Below, in pieces: positions 1-8,593 of a stretch of DNA of 64,000 nt. Source of the DNA: Bacteroidia bacterium (GTDB taxonomy: Bacteria; Bacteroidota; Bacteroidia; Cytophagales; Cyclobacteriaceae). The stretch spans positions 1 to 64,000 of the forward strand of contig JAUIAO010000007.1 in the NCBI GenBank assembly GCA_030425425.1, written 5' to 3'. Below the pieces are notes generated by a model. It was given only the letters and a program-made list of their open reading frames with translations. It ran no database searches and was not told the origin of the DNA. The position numbers and the translations under genes were made by a program. Within the stretch, counting starts at the first letter, position 1, and each line of letters opens with the position of its first letter.

Positions 1-42
1 CTATTTTAATGACGGCCTTTTATGTAAGTTTGAAGATAATAT

Positions 43-114
43 TTTGTCAAGGCAAAGATAGCAAGTAACTGCCGTCACTTGATCTTATCTTTGCCTTTTT
101 TTCAACTTGACAAA
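43..114. repeat. nested fold-back hairpin, possible terminator
   Basis: Outer arms TTTGTCAAG (43-51) and CTTGACAAA (106-114) enclose an inner stem AAGGCAAAGATA (49-60) / TATCTTTGCCTT (86-97). Inside that is CAAGT/ACTTG. A T-run follows the inner stem, so on the plus strand it could end transcription from a gene upstream of the window. The bases at 108-132 closely match the right end and flank of the MITE-like element at 53403-53533 (TTGACAAAGTAGGATTAGT against ATGACAAAGTAGAATTAGT). This suggests a related, shorter mobile fold-back rather than only a terminator. Confidence 0.6.
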
Positions 115-125
115 GTAGGATTAGT

Positions 126-1334
126 ATGAAAACATTATTACTCTCCATGGGATTGTTACTTGGCTTTATCCTTAATGCTCAAACAAACTTTCAAAATCAA
201 TTCACATCATCAGATGATACCCTGATCATTCAAACAACCAAAATGAAAGGAGACCGGGGGTTTCCTCACATGTTCGGTTTGATTCATTCTACTGATACCG
301 GTGAAATGGAAGGAGCTTTAAAGAGTGGTATAATTTTTCCTGAAGGAATAAATGAGATCGGAGTGGACTTTATGACTATCAACTTTAAACCATTTAAATT
401 TTATGAGCCAAATAGAGAGATAAAGTATCAATCGGATTTCAATAAGATGGAAAATCTTGTTCCAGTCTTGAAAGGAGTAAAAAATGGGCAGGATATATTC
501 ATAATTGATCAAAACAGAAACAAAGACTTTAGAGATGACACCATTCGGTATTTCACACATTTAGACCAAATAGTGAATAATGAGGGGATTCCAATAAAAT
601 ACTCTATAGATACCGATAGGCAATCCTATGAAGAGATAAGCTGGATTCAGGTTGGGATTGCACAAAACCGCAAAATGATTTCAAACTATCAGCATGAGCA
701 AACTACAGTTTACATAGATAGTGAAAGTTTTGATATAAGAATTGTGGATTTTCAGCCTGGGAGTTTTGAGTATTTTGACCCCAAACTCATCCTATTAGGT
801 CAATCAGGAATCGAAAAGGATACGATATTGATGCGGGATCTTCTAAAAGTTGATGATTATGTCAAGCTGGGAAAGCACTATTATCAATTTGATGGTTTTT
901 ATGCCGGTTCTCACACTTTGGTTCTAGTCAAAACACCAGATTTTGAGAATAAAGTGGGTGTGCAGGTAGGTATTCAGGCACCTCAGTTTTCATTTAAAAA
1001 TCTTAATGGAGATACTATTGAAAGCTCAAAGTTTCAAGGAGGATATTTGCTAATTGCAAATGTTTCGGGTTGCTCGCCCAGCTCATATACAGAATATTCT
1101 AACCTCTTAGAAAGCACAAAAGATTTAGGGATAATTGGCCTGGAATATGAGAATAGTAGCGGGCCACAGAGTTTAATAGATGTAGCCGAAGACGAAAATC
1201 AAGACCTTTATAAACTCTTCAGAAATGCCTATAGCTCTTACGATTGTTATATAATTGATAAAGAAGGCTTAATTGCTGATAAGTTCTCTTTGTTCGAGTG
1301 GAGAGAATATCTCGGGGAGTTTATAAAGAAATGA
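126..1334 (+). CDS. exported protein with degenerate thioredoxin-like C-terminal domain
   Basis: 402 residues. Residues 1-18 form a signal peptide ending in LNAQ, so the protein is exported. Residues about 20-275 are beta-rich and match no family I recognise. Residues about 278-402 look like a TlpA/AhpC-type thioredoxin fold: an entry motif APQFSFKNLNGD, then SGCSPSS where WCxPC normally sits. Only Cys316 of the redox pair remains, so ordinary disulfide exchange is unlikely (inference). The ATG is preceded by TAGGA. The start region lies directly on the end of the fold-back element, which may have brought its promoter. Function unknown; export and fold are moderately sure. Confidence 0.8.
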   Translation: MKTLLLSMGLLLGFILNAQTNFQNQFTSSDDTLIIQTTKMKGDRGFPHMFGLIHSTDTGEMEGALKSGIIFPEGINEIGVDFMTINFKPFKFYEPNREIKYQSDFNKMENLVPVLKGVKNGQDIFIIDQNRNKDFRDDTIRYFTHLDQIVNNEGIPIKYSIDTDRQSYEEISWIQVGIAQNRKMISNYQHEQTTVYIDSESFDIRIVDFQPGSFEYFDPKLILLGQSGIEKDTILMRDLLKVDDYVKLGKHYYQFDGFYAGSHTLVLVKTPDFENKVGVQVGIQAPQFSFKNLNGDTIESSKFQGGYLLIANVSGCSPSSYTEYSNLLESTKDLGIIGLEYENSSGPQSLIDVAEDENQDLYKLFRNAYSSYDCYIIDKEGLIADKFSLFEWREYLGEFIKK

Positions 1335-1438
1335 TTTCAGTGCTGTGATGATTTTTCAAAAATTCGGAAACTGAAATAATATTCATTCCGTCGTTTTAGA
1401 ATATCCGGTTATTTTTGTCAGAACTGAATACCAAATAC

Positions 1439-2032
1439 ATGATACGATTCCATTTATTTTCCCTTTTGGTCATTACTTTTTCTTTTGCTTTTAGTCAATA
1501 CAATCCCTCCGTTCAAATTCCTGAGGAAGTAGAAACTTCTACTTTTTATCTGGACTTGAGTTCCGGAATAAATAATCACACAGGAATTATCGGTATCGGT
1601 GCGATGATTCCTATCGATGAAAAATTCAGTTTAAGAGCTGGTGCGGGATTGGGCTCCTGGGGAACGAAGTTGAGTGGTGGAATTAAATATGGTAGCCGTA
1701 CTGAAAGTGGTTTTGGGTTTGGTTTGGGCTATTCTCATTGTCCGGGGTTAGATGATATGGATTTGGAATATAACAATGGAGGAGCTAGCGTTAGGGAATT
1801 TAATGTGGACTATCTACAGGTAGGTACGATCAATTTTACATTGAATTATAATTTCGTTCTTAAAAACGAAAAAATCTTTTTCCTTGAAACAGGATATGCC
1901 GTGCCTACAGGGGGTTCTAACTTTTACAGAGTCAATGATGGAGGCCCATTATCTGAAGAAGAAAAGGTATTGATGGAGGTTTTGCGCCCTGGAGGTTTGA
2001 TCTTGGCCCTCGGCCTCCAGGTTGGTTTTTAA
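1439..2032 (+). CDS. small outer-membrane beta-barrel-like protein
   Basis: 197 residues from the ATG at 1439. A TTG eight codons upstream would spoil the signal peptide, so I prefer the ATG. MIRFHLFSLLVITFSFAFS is a clear signal peptide. The mature part has alternating Gly/aromatic strands (GIGAMIPIDEKFSLRAGAGLG, FGFGLGY) and ends LILALGLQVGF, a terminal-Phe strand typical of outer-membrane barrels assembled by BamA. Eight or so strands would fit this length. No specific family recognised. It converges with the next gene, leaving only 2 bp between stop codons. Confidence 0.75.
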   Translation: MIRFHLFSLLVITFSFAFSQYNPSVQIPEEVETSTFYLDLSSGINNHTGIIGIGAMIPIDEKFSLRAGAGLGSWGTKLSGGIKYGSRTESGFGFGLGYSHCPGLDDMDLEYNNGGASVREFNVDYLQVGTINFTLNYNFVLKNEKIFFLETGYAVPTGGSNFYRVNDGGPLSEEEKVLMEVLRPGGLILALGLQVGF

Positions 2033-2034
2033 TC

Positions 2035-2781
2035 TTATTTCAACTTTCGCAGGAATTTGCGTTCTTTTCGATTCGCTTTTCTGAAGTCAAAGTTTAAAGT
2101 TGCTCCATTTGCTACGACTTTTACCCTATAGTAATCTTTCAAGAATGGTTCCCTAAACACAATTTTTCCTCCATAGGACTCTCCTGGCTTAATGTTGGTT
2201 TGGTCAAACAATTCCAGAGGTAGGTATTGCAATTCGTTTTTGGCATTCCACATACGTTCATGTGAGGCATGGTTTACCACATCTGACACTCCAAGGCCTA
2301 AACCCGTAAAAGCCTTTCTGGTGACATAATTTCGTTCGTCTGATTTGGTCCATTCAAATTTTTGAGAATCATCTGCATCTGCTGCCACATCAGCTACTAT
2401 CAATGCTACACTGAAAATCGTTGAAATTACTTTTGCAGTTTTTGCATCTCTGATTTTCTTTTCATAATACTTCTTTACATCTCTACTGTTGAGCGCATCT
2501 GCTGTCTCATTATCAGCAGTTACATCTGCAAATTGATCGGATGCCAAGCGCTTTGCAACAGGCTTTGCGAGAACTACCTGATTATCTCCAGCATTTTCTA
2601 TATGGAACCAAAAACTGACCAGGCCATTGTCAGAAGTAATGAACTCCATAGAATAATCCACCCCTCCTACAGAGATAAAAGATTGATAATTGTCTAATTC
2701 CAAGTTGTAATCCTTTGGGACGAGATACTGTGCAGAAGAAACCGAACAAATGAATAGTAGTAAAAAGGATAAATTCTTCAT
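2035..2781 (-). CDS. exported protein of unknown function
   Basis: 248 residues with a signal peptide (MKNLSFLLLFICSVSSAQ). The mature part begins with a beta-rich stretch. It then has a charged helical section with a KKYYEKKIRDAKTAK patch, followed by a short hydrophobic segment near residues 115-130 (ISTIFSVALIVADVAADA). The C-terminal third (GESYGGKIVFREPFLKDYYRVKVVANG) resembles a beta-sandwich. It ends in a very basic tail (RKANRKERKFLRKLK). I do not recognise the family. It stands alone between a convergent neighbour and the MFS gene, which is in the same direction but 78 bp away. Confidence 0.75.
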   Translation of the reverse strand: MKNLSFLLLFICSVSSAQYLVPKDYNLELDNYQSFISVGGVDYSMEFITSDNGLVSFWFHIENAGDNQVVLAKPVAKRLASDQFADVTADNETADALNSRDVKKYYEKKIRDAKTAKVISTIFSVALIVADVAADADDSQKFEWTKSDERNYVTRKAFTGLGLGVSDVVNHASHERMWNAKNELQYLPLELFDQTNIKPGESYGGKIVFREPFLKDYYRVKVVANGATLNFDFRKANRKERKFLRKLK

Positions 2782-2859
2782 AATCAGGTAAGTAAATAGA
2801 TGGAATTAACAAAGCAATAACTGAACCAATTGAACTTTCTCTCTTTAAAAATTACGTGT

Positions 2860-4080
2860 TTATGGAGCAGCAAGTTGTTTCCTGGGCCGGATGAGCAAAA
2901 CGAATGAAAGCCCTACTACAATTGATAGAAGGAACCCGACCAACCACCAATTTTGAAAACCAAAAAGACTAATAAAATTCGTTCCAACCATTGGTGCAAT
3001 CATAAATGCACCTGCAAAACCCATGGCATAAAGTCCCATGTAAGATCCTTTGTTGTTTTTTCCGCTCCGCTGAATGGTATAAGTAGCCATGAATGGCATT
3101 GCAAAAATCTCGGCGAAAGAGATAAACACACAAGCCAAATAAAGTGAAACCTTTTGATCACTCATATACAAAGAAAGAAAAGCCATTGCCATCAACAAGC
3201 TACCAAATCCCATCAGTTGATGAATTTTGACTCGCTCACCGAGGGTGTAAACCAGGATCATTTCAAATGAAAAGACTATCAGTCCATTCAAGCCCAGTAA
3301 AAACCCGATTTCCTTTTCTGAAAGGAGAAATACCTCACGATGATAGATGGGCCAGGTACTGAAGAGCTGAAAAAACATGGATGCAAATACCAACACTAAC
3401 CCGACAAAAGCCAAAAACACTCCATCTGACCAAACTTTTTGCTCGAAAGGGGCATCAATATGGTTTGAGGATTCTTCCGGAATTTGATTAGATTTTCTAT
3501 TCCTAAAGTAAAAAAAGAAGACTACTCCTGCGACCAAACAAGTGACAGAATCAGCTATGAAAAGCCAGTTGTATGAACTGGCTGCCAAAAAACCTCCTAA
3601 AGCTGGCCCCACAGAAAAACCAAGATTGATCGCCATCCGGTTGAGACTGATGGCACGAGTCACATTTTCTGGTTTGGCATAGGAATAAACTGAAATCTGA
3701 TTGGCCGGACGGAGCATCTCAGAGATCGTGCTGACCAGAAAAATGAATAAAAGTAGTGGATAGAAAGTGGTGACTTGTGATAACAATAAAAACATAATGC
3801 TCGTACCGAGCAAGCTGCCTAACTGCACTATAAATGGACCGATTTTATCTGTAAGCCAGCCGCCAATGTATGAACCTACAATCGCACCAAGACCAAAAGA
3901 GCCCATCACCCAGCCAGTTTGCACCAGCGAAAAACCTAACGAACCTGTCAGGTAAACAGACAAAAACGGGATCACCATGGTCCCGCTTCTGTTGATAAAA
4001 ATTACCAATGCCAACATCCAGGCTGATGGAGACAATCCGCCAAAGGCGTTTTTATATAGAGAGATGATTTTCTTCATCAA
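2860..4080 (-). CDS. MFS transporter
   Basis: 406 residues with about 12 hydrophobic segments. The MFS signature is in the loop after the second helix (GSYIGGWLTDKIGP, near residues 68-81) and there is a central hydrophilic loop near 195-215. The start region MKKIISLYKNAFGGLSPSAWMLALV is typical of bacterial drug/metabolite exporters. It is the third gene of an operon: its ATG overlaps the stop of the DUF4249 gene by 4 bp (ATGA), so the two are probably translationally coupled. The neighbours suggest it moves whatever the TonB receptor imports across the inner membrane, or exports a related compound. Substrate unknown. Confidence 0.9.
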   Translation of the reverse strand: MMKKIISLYKNAFGGLSPSAWMLALVIFINRSGTMVIPFLSVYLTGSLGFSLVQTGWVMGSFGLGAIVGSYIGGWLTDKIGPFIVQLGSLLGTSIMFLLLSQVTTFYPLLLFIFLVSTISEMLRPANQISVYSYAKPENVTRAISLNRMAINLGFSVGPALGGFLAASSYNWLFIADSVTCLVAGVVFFFYFRNRKSNQIPEESSNHIDAPFEQKVWSDGVFLAFVGLVLVFASMFFQLFSTWPIYHREVFLLSEKEIGFLLGLNGLIVFSFEMILVYTLGERVKIHQLMGFGSLLMAMAFLSLYMSDQKVSLYLACVFISFAEIFAMPFMATYTIQRSGKNNKGSYMGLYAMGFAGAFMIAPMVGTNFISLFGFQNWWLVGFLLSIVVGLSFVLLIRPRKQLAAP

Positions 4081-5063
4081 TCGGGCACACGATCCACTAC
4101 ATTATCTTCATTCATGATCACTTCTAAGGATGATACCGCCGCTACATTGAAAAACCCTAATACTTGCTCTTCATTATTGGTAGCCGCAATATTAGTTGGT
4201 ACATTAGAAAGTGGGTTAGCAAACAATTGCGCAAAGCTCGGCATTGGACTTGTCTCATCAATCACACGATACAAGAAAAACCAGGCCTCCTCAGAAACAG
4301 AGTGTAATTCCACTTTTAAGGTGTCTCCAAATATGTATGGAGATGCCGCAGCAGCGTCATCACCGAAATCATTGATGGCAATTCTGATAGGCTGAATAAA
4401 AATCAAACTATCTACCTCTGCTCCGGCTGAACCACCGGCATCATAAGCAATGTTGATTTCTTCAGGTTCATCATATAGTACATGGTTTTTGAAAGTTTTG
4501 ATCCAATAAGTATTGCCTGTACCTGGTAAGTCGCGCGACCAAAATTCGGCGTAATACCAATCGCTTTCAAATCCCGGATTTTTTTTATTGTATTCGAAAG
4601 TGATACTATCAATAACCGGTACGCTATCCATCTGAGTAAATGATTCAAACAAATTCCCGTTTTCTAATTGTACCTGTAAAGCGTAAACTTTCCCGATTTT
4701 TCCGAAAGAGCTTCCTGCGGAAGGAATCCACTCATACGTGCCATCCTGGTTTGAGTCTGTGAATTCGTAAAAATTCTCGATATAGCTTTCAATATTAGTA
4801 GAGGAAAATGAACCATCTTCATTCAATATGTTCTCATTCAGTTCGATCACTGAGACTTCTGCGTTTATAACCGGGTCTGGCAATTCGTTATCAAAATATG
4901 GCCTGGAATAAACCACATTTATTTTTTGAGTATCAGAAGTGTTGGTCAACCAGGCATCTACCACAACCATTGGTTCTGCTTCATCTAGAGGAATATTGAC
5001 TTGATCCTCACAGGCCATCAAGGTCAGTATTGCTAGGGATAATATGATATATAAATTTTTCAT
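4077..5063 (-). CDS. DUF4249 family lipoprotein
   Basis: 328 residues. The signal ends LTLMAC, a lipobox with Cys18, so the protein is lipidated and probably surface or periplasmic-side anchored. The opening after the Cys (EDQVNIPL, then MVVVDAWLTN) and the later alternation of beta strands match DUF4249, a Bacteroidota-only family encoded next to TonB-dependent receptors. It sits 5 bp downstream of the receptor and overlaps the MFS gene. By analogy with SusD/SusC pairs it may act as the lid or substrate-handling partner of the receptor; that is inference, as no DUF4249 function is established to my knowledge. Confidence 0.88.
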   Translation of the reverse strand: MKNLYIILSLAILTLMACEDQVNIPLDEAEPMVVVDAWLTNTSDTQKINVVYSRPYFDNELPDPVINAEVSVIELNENILNEDGSFSSTNIESYIENFYEFTDSNQDGTYEWIPSAGSSFGKIGKVYALQVQLENGNLFESFTQMDSVPVIDSITFEYNKKNPGFESDWYYAEFWSRDLPGTGNTYWIKTFKNHVLYDEPEEINIAYDAGGSAGAEVDSLIFIQPIRIAINDFGDDAAAASPYIFGDTLKVELHSVSEEAWFFLYRVIDETSPMPSFAQLFANPLSNVPTNIAATNNEEQVLGFFNVAAVSSLEVIMNEDNVVDRVPD

Positions 5064-5068
5064 CAGAA

Positions 5069-7450
5069 TCAGAATTTGAAATTATATGACACGGCAGGGA
5101 CAAATGTTCCCAAAATCGACACCTGAGTTGCTTGAGTTACATTTTGGTTTAACGGAGAGACCAAATCTGGTGCTTCAGCAAAATATATGGAAAACGGGTT
5201 TCTTCTTGCATACACATTGTACACAGTAAATACCCAGTAATCCTGCAGCTTCTTCAGGCTTCCATCCTTTTTGTACTTGTCCATATACCACGTAGCAGCC
5301 AGGTCCAGTCGGTGATAGTTAGGTATTCTTCCGTTGTTTCGACCCTGAACACCCGGGATAGTGTAGCCTTGTACTTCGTAGCGATAAGAAGGGAGTGTAT
5401 ATGGTGTTCCTGTGATATAGGTGAAGTTCGCTGATAAACTTAATCGATCGCTTACATCATAATTGGCTGTCACTTTTAGATTGTGAGTTTGATCGTATCG
5501 TGTTGGGTACCAGTTGTTATCATTGATCCCATTTACCTGACGCTCTGTTCTGGCTAAAGTATAACTTACCCAACCATTTACTTTTCCTCCATTTTTCTTC
5601 AGATAAAACTCCGCTCCGTATGCACGACCATCACCACTGAGTAGGTCCGCCTCCAAATATCTATTGATCAGAATTTCCGCACCATCAATGTAGTCGACCT
5701 GATTTTGCATTTCCTTGTAATAGACCTCCACAGAAGACTCTATTTTGTTATTTCTAAAATTCTTAAATACTCCCAGAGCTATCTGATCTGCTAGCTGAGG
5801 TTGGATATTGTTGCTACTCGGCATCCATACATCCGTTGGTAAAGAAGCTGCCGTATTACTGATCAGGTGGATGTATTGTGCCATTCTGTTATAGCTACCT
5901 TTTACGGATGTACTCTTATTCACCCGATAATTGAATGAAAAGCGCGGCTCCAGATTAGAGTAGAATTTGATGGATTCCCAATCATCAACTTTTTCTTCTC
6001 CTGTAAGTAGTTTTCTTTCACCCGGAGTTTCAGGTTCCTGATAATAAAACACAGACCCGTCACCAACATAATTGAACGTAGAAAGCCTAAGTCCATACTC
6101 CAGAGATAGTCTATTTGATACTTTTTGTTGATTACCAATGTAGGCCGATGCCTCTATACTTTTTCTTTCATCAAGGCTGATATCACTTGTTTCCCCGTCG
6201 CTGACACCTACTACTTCCGCAGGAGCAAATCGATATAAAATAGCTTCCGCTCCAAAAGAGAGTTCATTACGTGTATTCAGGAAATATGAGAACTCTTCTT
6301 TGAAATTATATGTAAAGATTTCAGAATGCCAGCTGAAGCTATCATCTTCAGTTTCTCCAAACTCAAAACCGTAATCATAATTACTGACGAAAAGCGTGGT
6401 ATTGGAGAAGATCTTATCATTGAACAAATGATTCCATCTCAAAGTAGCCGTTTTGTTGCCCCAGTCAAACCCTTGCTCTGCATCGAATTTAAAAACATCC
6501 CTTCCCGCATAAGCCGATAGATAGATTCTGTCTTTGTCAGATAGATAATAGTTGGTCTTGAAAGTCAGGTCCCAAAACCTCAGCCCAACTCCGTCCAGGT
6601 CGTTTTTCTTGAGAAACGGCTGAGCCAGCACGTCGATGTATGATCTCCTGGCTGCCAATATGAATGATGATTTGTCTTCAATTAGCGGTCCTTCCAGGGC
6701 CAAGCGGCTAAAAATGGTGCCGACTCCTCCATTAACCTCAAATTCTTTGATATTTCCTTCTTTCATTCTTACATCAAGAATTGACGAAAGTCTACCTCCG
6801 TATTTGGATGGGATTCCTCCTTTGTAAAGTTTTACATCCTTTACCGCATCAGGATTGAACACGGAGAAAAATCCAAACATATGAGAAGAATTGTACACCG
6901 GAGCTTCATCTAGCAACACAAGGTTTTGGCCTACACTTCCTCCTCTCACGTTGAAGCCGGAAGCACCTTCACCTACGGTAGTGACACCAGGAAGTAGTTG
7001 CAAACTTTTCACCACATCTACTTCACCCAGAAAAGCAGGAATCTTTTTTACTTCTGCAATATCGAGTTCCGCAGTGCTCATTTCTACACTAGCTATGTTT
7101 TCATCTTCAGCTTCGCCAGTGATGACCACAGCCTCCAGTTGCTTTTCAGATGGTGCCAATTCGATATCGAGCCTAACATTTTCTCCCTGAAGTGACACTG
7201 ATCGGTTGATTGCTTCGTATCCGATATATCTATATGAAACGGTATATTCTCCAGGCTCCACAGTAATAGAATAGAAACCATAGACATTAGTGATATTTCC
7301 TGATCCAAGGTCTTCGATCAATACCGTGGCACCAATGAGTGATTCTCCATTGGTCTGATCCGTGACATACCCGCTGAGGGTATATTTTTCCTGGGCGATG
7401 GTTGAGGCAAATAGCATCAACCCCACCAGAAGTAGGTTTAGTCTTTTCAA
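5069..7450 (-). CDS. TonB-dependent receptor with carboxypeptidase-regulatory-like domain
   Basis: 793 residues: signal peptide 1-19, then a CarboxypepD_reg-like beta-sandwich (about 22-105; YTLSGYVTDQTNGESLIGATV is its usual opening). A plug domain follows (about 120-225; SGFNVRGGSVGQNLVLLDEAPVYN) and then a 22-strand-type barrel to the C-terminus, which ends in VSYNFKF with terminal Phe. It imports a ligand across the outer membrane using TonB/ExbBD energy. First gene of a three-gene operon with DUF4249 and MFS. A perfect 16-bp palindrome upstream (7514-7529) could be its operator. At 793 residues it is shorter than SusC proteins (about 1000) and fits the DUF4249-linked receptor group. Confidence 0.93.
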   Translation of the reverse strand: MKRLNLLLVGLMLFASTIAQEKYTLSGYVTDQTNGESLIGATVLIEDLGSGNITNVYGFYSITVEPGEYTVSYRYIGYEAINRSVSLQGENVRLDIELAPSEKQLEAVVITGEAEDENIASVEMSTAELDIAEVKKIPAFLGEVDVVKSLQLLPGVTTVGEGASGFNVRGGSVGQNLVLLDEAPVYNSSHMFGFFSVFNPDAVKDVKLYKGGIPSKYGGRLSSILDVRMKEGNIKEFEVNGGVGTIFSRLALEGPLIEDKSSFILAARRSYIDVLAQPFLKKNDLDGVGLRFWDLTFKTNYYLSDKDRIYLSAYAGRDVFKFDAEQGFDWGNKTATLRWNHLFNDKIFSNTTLFVSNYDYGFEFGETEDDSFSWHSEIFTYNFKEEFSYFLNTRNELSFGAEAILYRFAPAEVVGVSDGETSDISLDERKSIEASAYIGNQQKVSNRLSLEYGLRLSTFNYVGDGSVFYYQEPETPGERKLLTGEEKVDDWESIKFYSNLEPRFSFNYRVNKSTSVKGSYNRMAQYIHLISNTAASLPTDVWMPSSNNIQPQLADQIALGVFKNFRNNKIESSVEVYYKEMQNQVDYIDGAEILINRYLEADLLSGDGRAYGAEFYLKKNGGKVNGWVSYTLARTERQVNGINDNNWYPTRYDQTHNLKVTANYDVSDRLSLSANFTYITGTPYTLPSYRYEVQGYTIPGVQGRNNGRIPNYHRLDLAATWYMDKYKKDGSLKKLQDYWVFTVYNVYARRNPFSIYFAEAPDLVSPLNQNVTQATQVSILGTFVPAVSYNFKF

Positions 7451-7513
7451 AATGCTTTCTTTTATTGAGTTTTTGGCTTGTAGGATTTACGCAACCAACA
7501 TGTCATAGTTATG

Positions 7514-7529
7514 AAATTCATATGAATTT
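7514..7529. promoter_or_regulatory. 16-bp palindrome upstream of the receptor operon
   Basis: AAATTCATATGAATTT is a perfect palindrome 64 bp upstream of the receptor start and 56 bp beyond the pirin stop. It is placed where an operator for the receptor operon would sit. No -7 element of the TAnnTTTG type is obvious nearby. It is AT-rich, so chance occurrence is possible. Confidence 0.35.
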
Positions 7530-7584
7530 GATGTTAACTGACGAAAAACCAGTGTGAATTGCAGAAATCTACTACCGAATGGTT

Positions 7585-8457
7585 TTAGGTAGGACAAGGA
7601 ATATAAGTGTCATCTCCATCTACCATCGGGAAGTTTTTGCTCTTCCAGTTGGCCTTTGCCTGATCAATCGTGGATTTTTCTGAACCGACCCAATTCCATT
7701 CTATAAACCTTCGCTCAGGAAAAGGTTCTCCTCCAAATAGAAAAATGTGCGTATTTTGATTCAACAATAGCGAACATGCATTTTCAGATTTAGAAACCAA
7801 CAAGTTCCCTTCAGGGACCTGATGCTCACAAGCTTGTACACTTCCCCGCACCACACATATTCCTATTTCACCAGTCAATTCTCCCTGAATGTTCAGCTCA
7901 TATGCCTCTTTCGTTTGAATTTCCACCATGAATAAATCTGAATGAACCGGCACAGGAGACTCCTTTCCAAACGCTTTTCCTGCTACAAGTTTGAAGGATG
8001 TATCTCCGGATTTCCATTGTGGCAAATCAGAATTGCTGATATGATGAAACTCCGGCTCACAATCCTCCAGGTTTTTTGGCAAGGCTACCCAGATTTGATA
8101 TCCATGGATCTGATGCTTCTGACCATTTCTGAGAGTTTCTGGTGTTCTTTCCGTGTGAGTGACTCCCTTTCCGGCTACCATCCAGTTCACGGATCCAGGG
8201 GTAATCAGCTGTTTGGTTCCTATGCTGTCTTCATGTACAATTTCCCCCTCAAGCAGGTAGGTGAGCGTAGATAGTCCAATGTGGGGATGTTGATCGACAT
8301 CCAGATATTTTTCAGGGCCAACAGTACTGGGCCCCATGTGATCTATGAAGATAAATGGGCCTACCATTCTTTTCTTTCTAAATGGTATAAGACGGCCTAC
8401 GAGAAAATCACCGATATCCCGGCTTCTCTCTTCTATAATAATATCTGAATTACTCAT
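7585..8457 (-). CDS. pirin family protein
   Basis: 290 residues, the usual length. The N-terminal cupin carries the pirin motif HPHIGLSTLTYLLEGEIVHEDS, whose two adjacent histidines, a later His and a Glu bind one metal (Fe in family members). PGSVNWMVAGKGVTHTER follows, also typical. The C-terminal cupin spans about 165-275. Some pirins are quercetinases, others affect transcription or metabolism; the sequence does not decide between them. Cytoplasmic, no signal peptide. It lies between the receptor operon and a repeat, and appears to be its own transcription unit. Confidence 0.93.
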   Translation of the reverse strand: MSNSDIIIEERSRDIGDFLVGRLIPFRKKRMVGPFIFIDHMGPSTVGPEKYLDVDQHPHIGLSTLTYLLEGEIVHEDSIGTKQLITPGSVNWMVAGKGVTHTERTPETLRNGQKHQIHGYQIWVALPKNLEDCEPEFHHISNSDLPQWKSGDTSFKLVAGKAFGKESPVPVHSDLFMVEIQTKEAYELNIQGELTGEIGICVVRGSVQACEHQVPEGNLLVSKSENACSLLLNQNTHIFLFGGEPFPERRFIEWNWVGSEKSTIDQAKANWKSKNFPMVDGDDTYIPCPT

Positions 8458-8469
8458 AATCAGTGGATA

Positions 8470-8575
8470 AACTACCTCGAGGCAGAGCCATCAGGGTATT
8501 TGATGGGAGTTTGCTTTGCAATCATAAATTCTTTCGCCCCAAAGGGGCGGGGAATAAAACCCACTTGTGGGATTT
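8470..8575. repeat. intergenic repeat family 1, copy A
   Basis: About 106 bp that matches copy B at 14373-14474. Both open AACTACCTCGAGGCAGAGCC, share TTTGC(A/T)TTGCAA-like middle sequence, and end GGGGAATAAAACCCACT.GTGGGATT. In this copy the right arm of the first hairpin has decayed, and a second hairpin CGCCCC/GGGGCG (8535-8549) is present. It separates the pirin and YpdA genes and could act as a terminator for the latter (minus strand). Confidence 0.8.
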
Positions 8576-8593
8576 ACACTCCTAAAACACTGA

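Noticed and set aside
6326-7308. Plus-strand and other-frame ORFs inside the TonB receptor
   Set aside because: Antisense or other-frame shadows of a clear, complete receptor gene.
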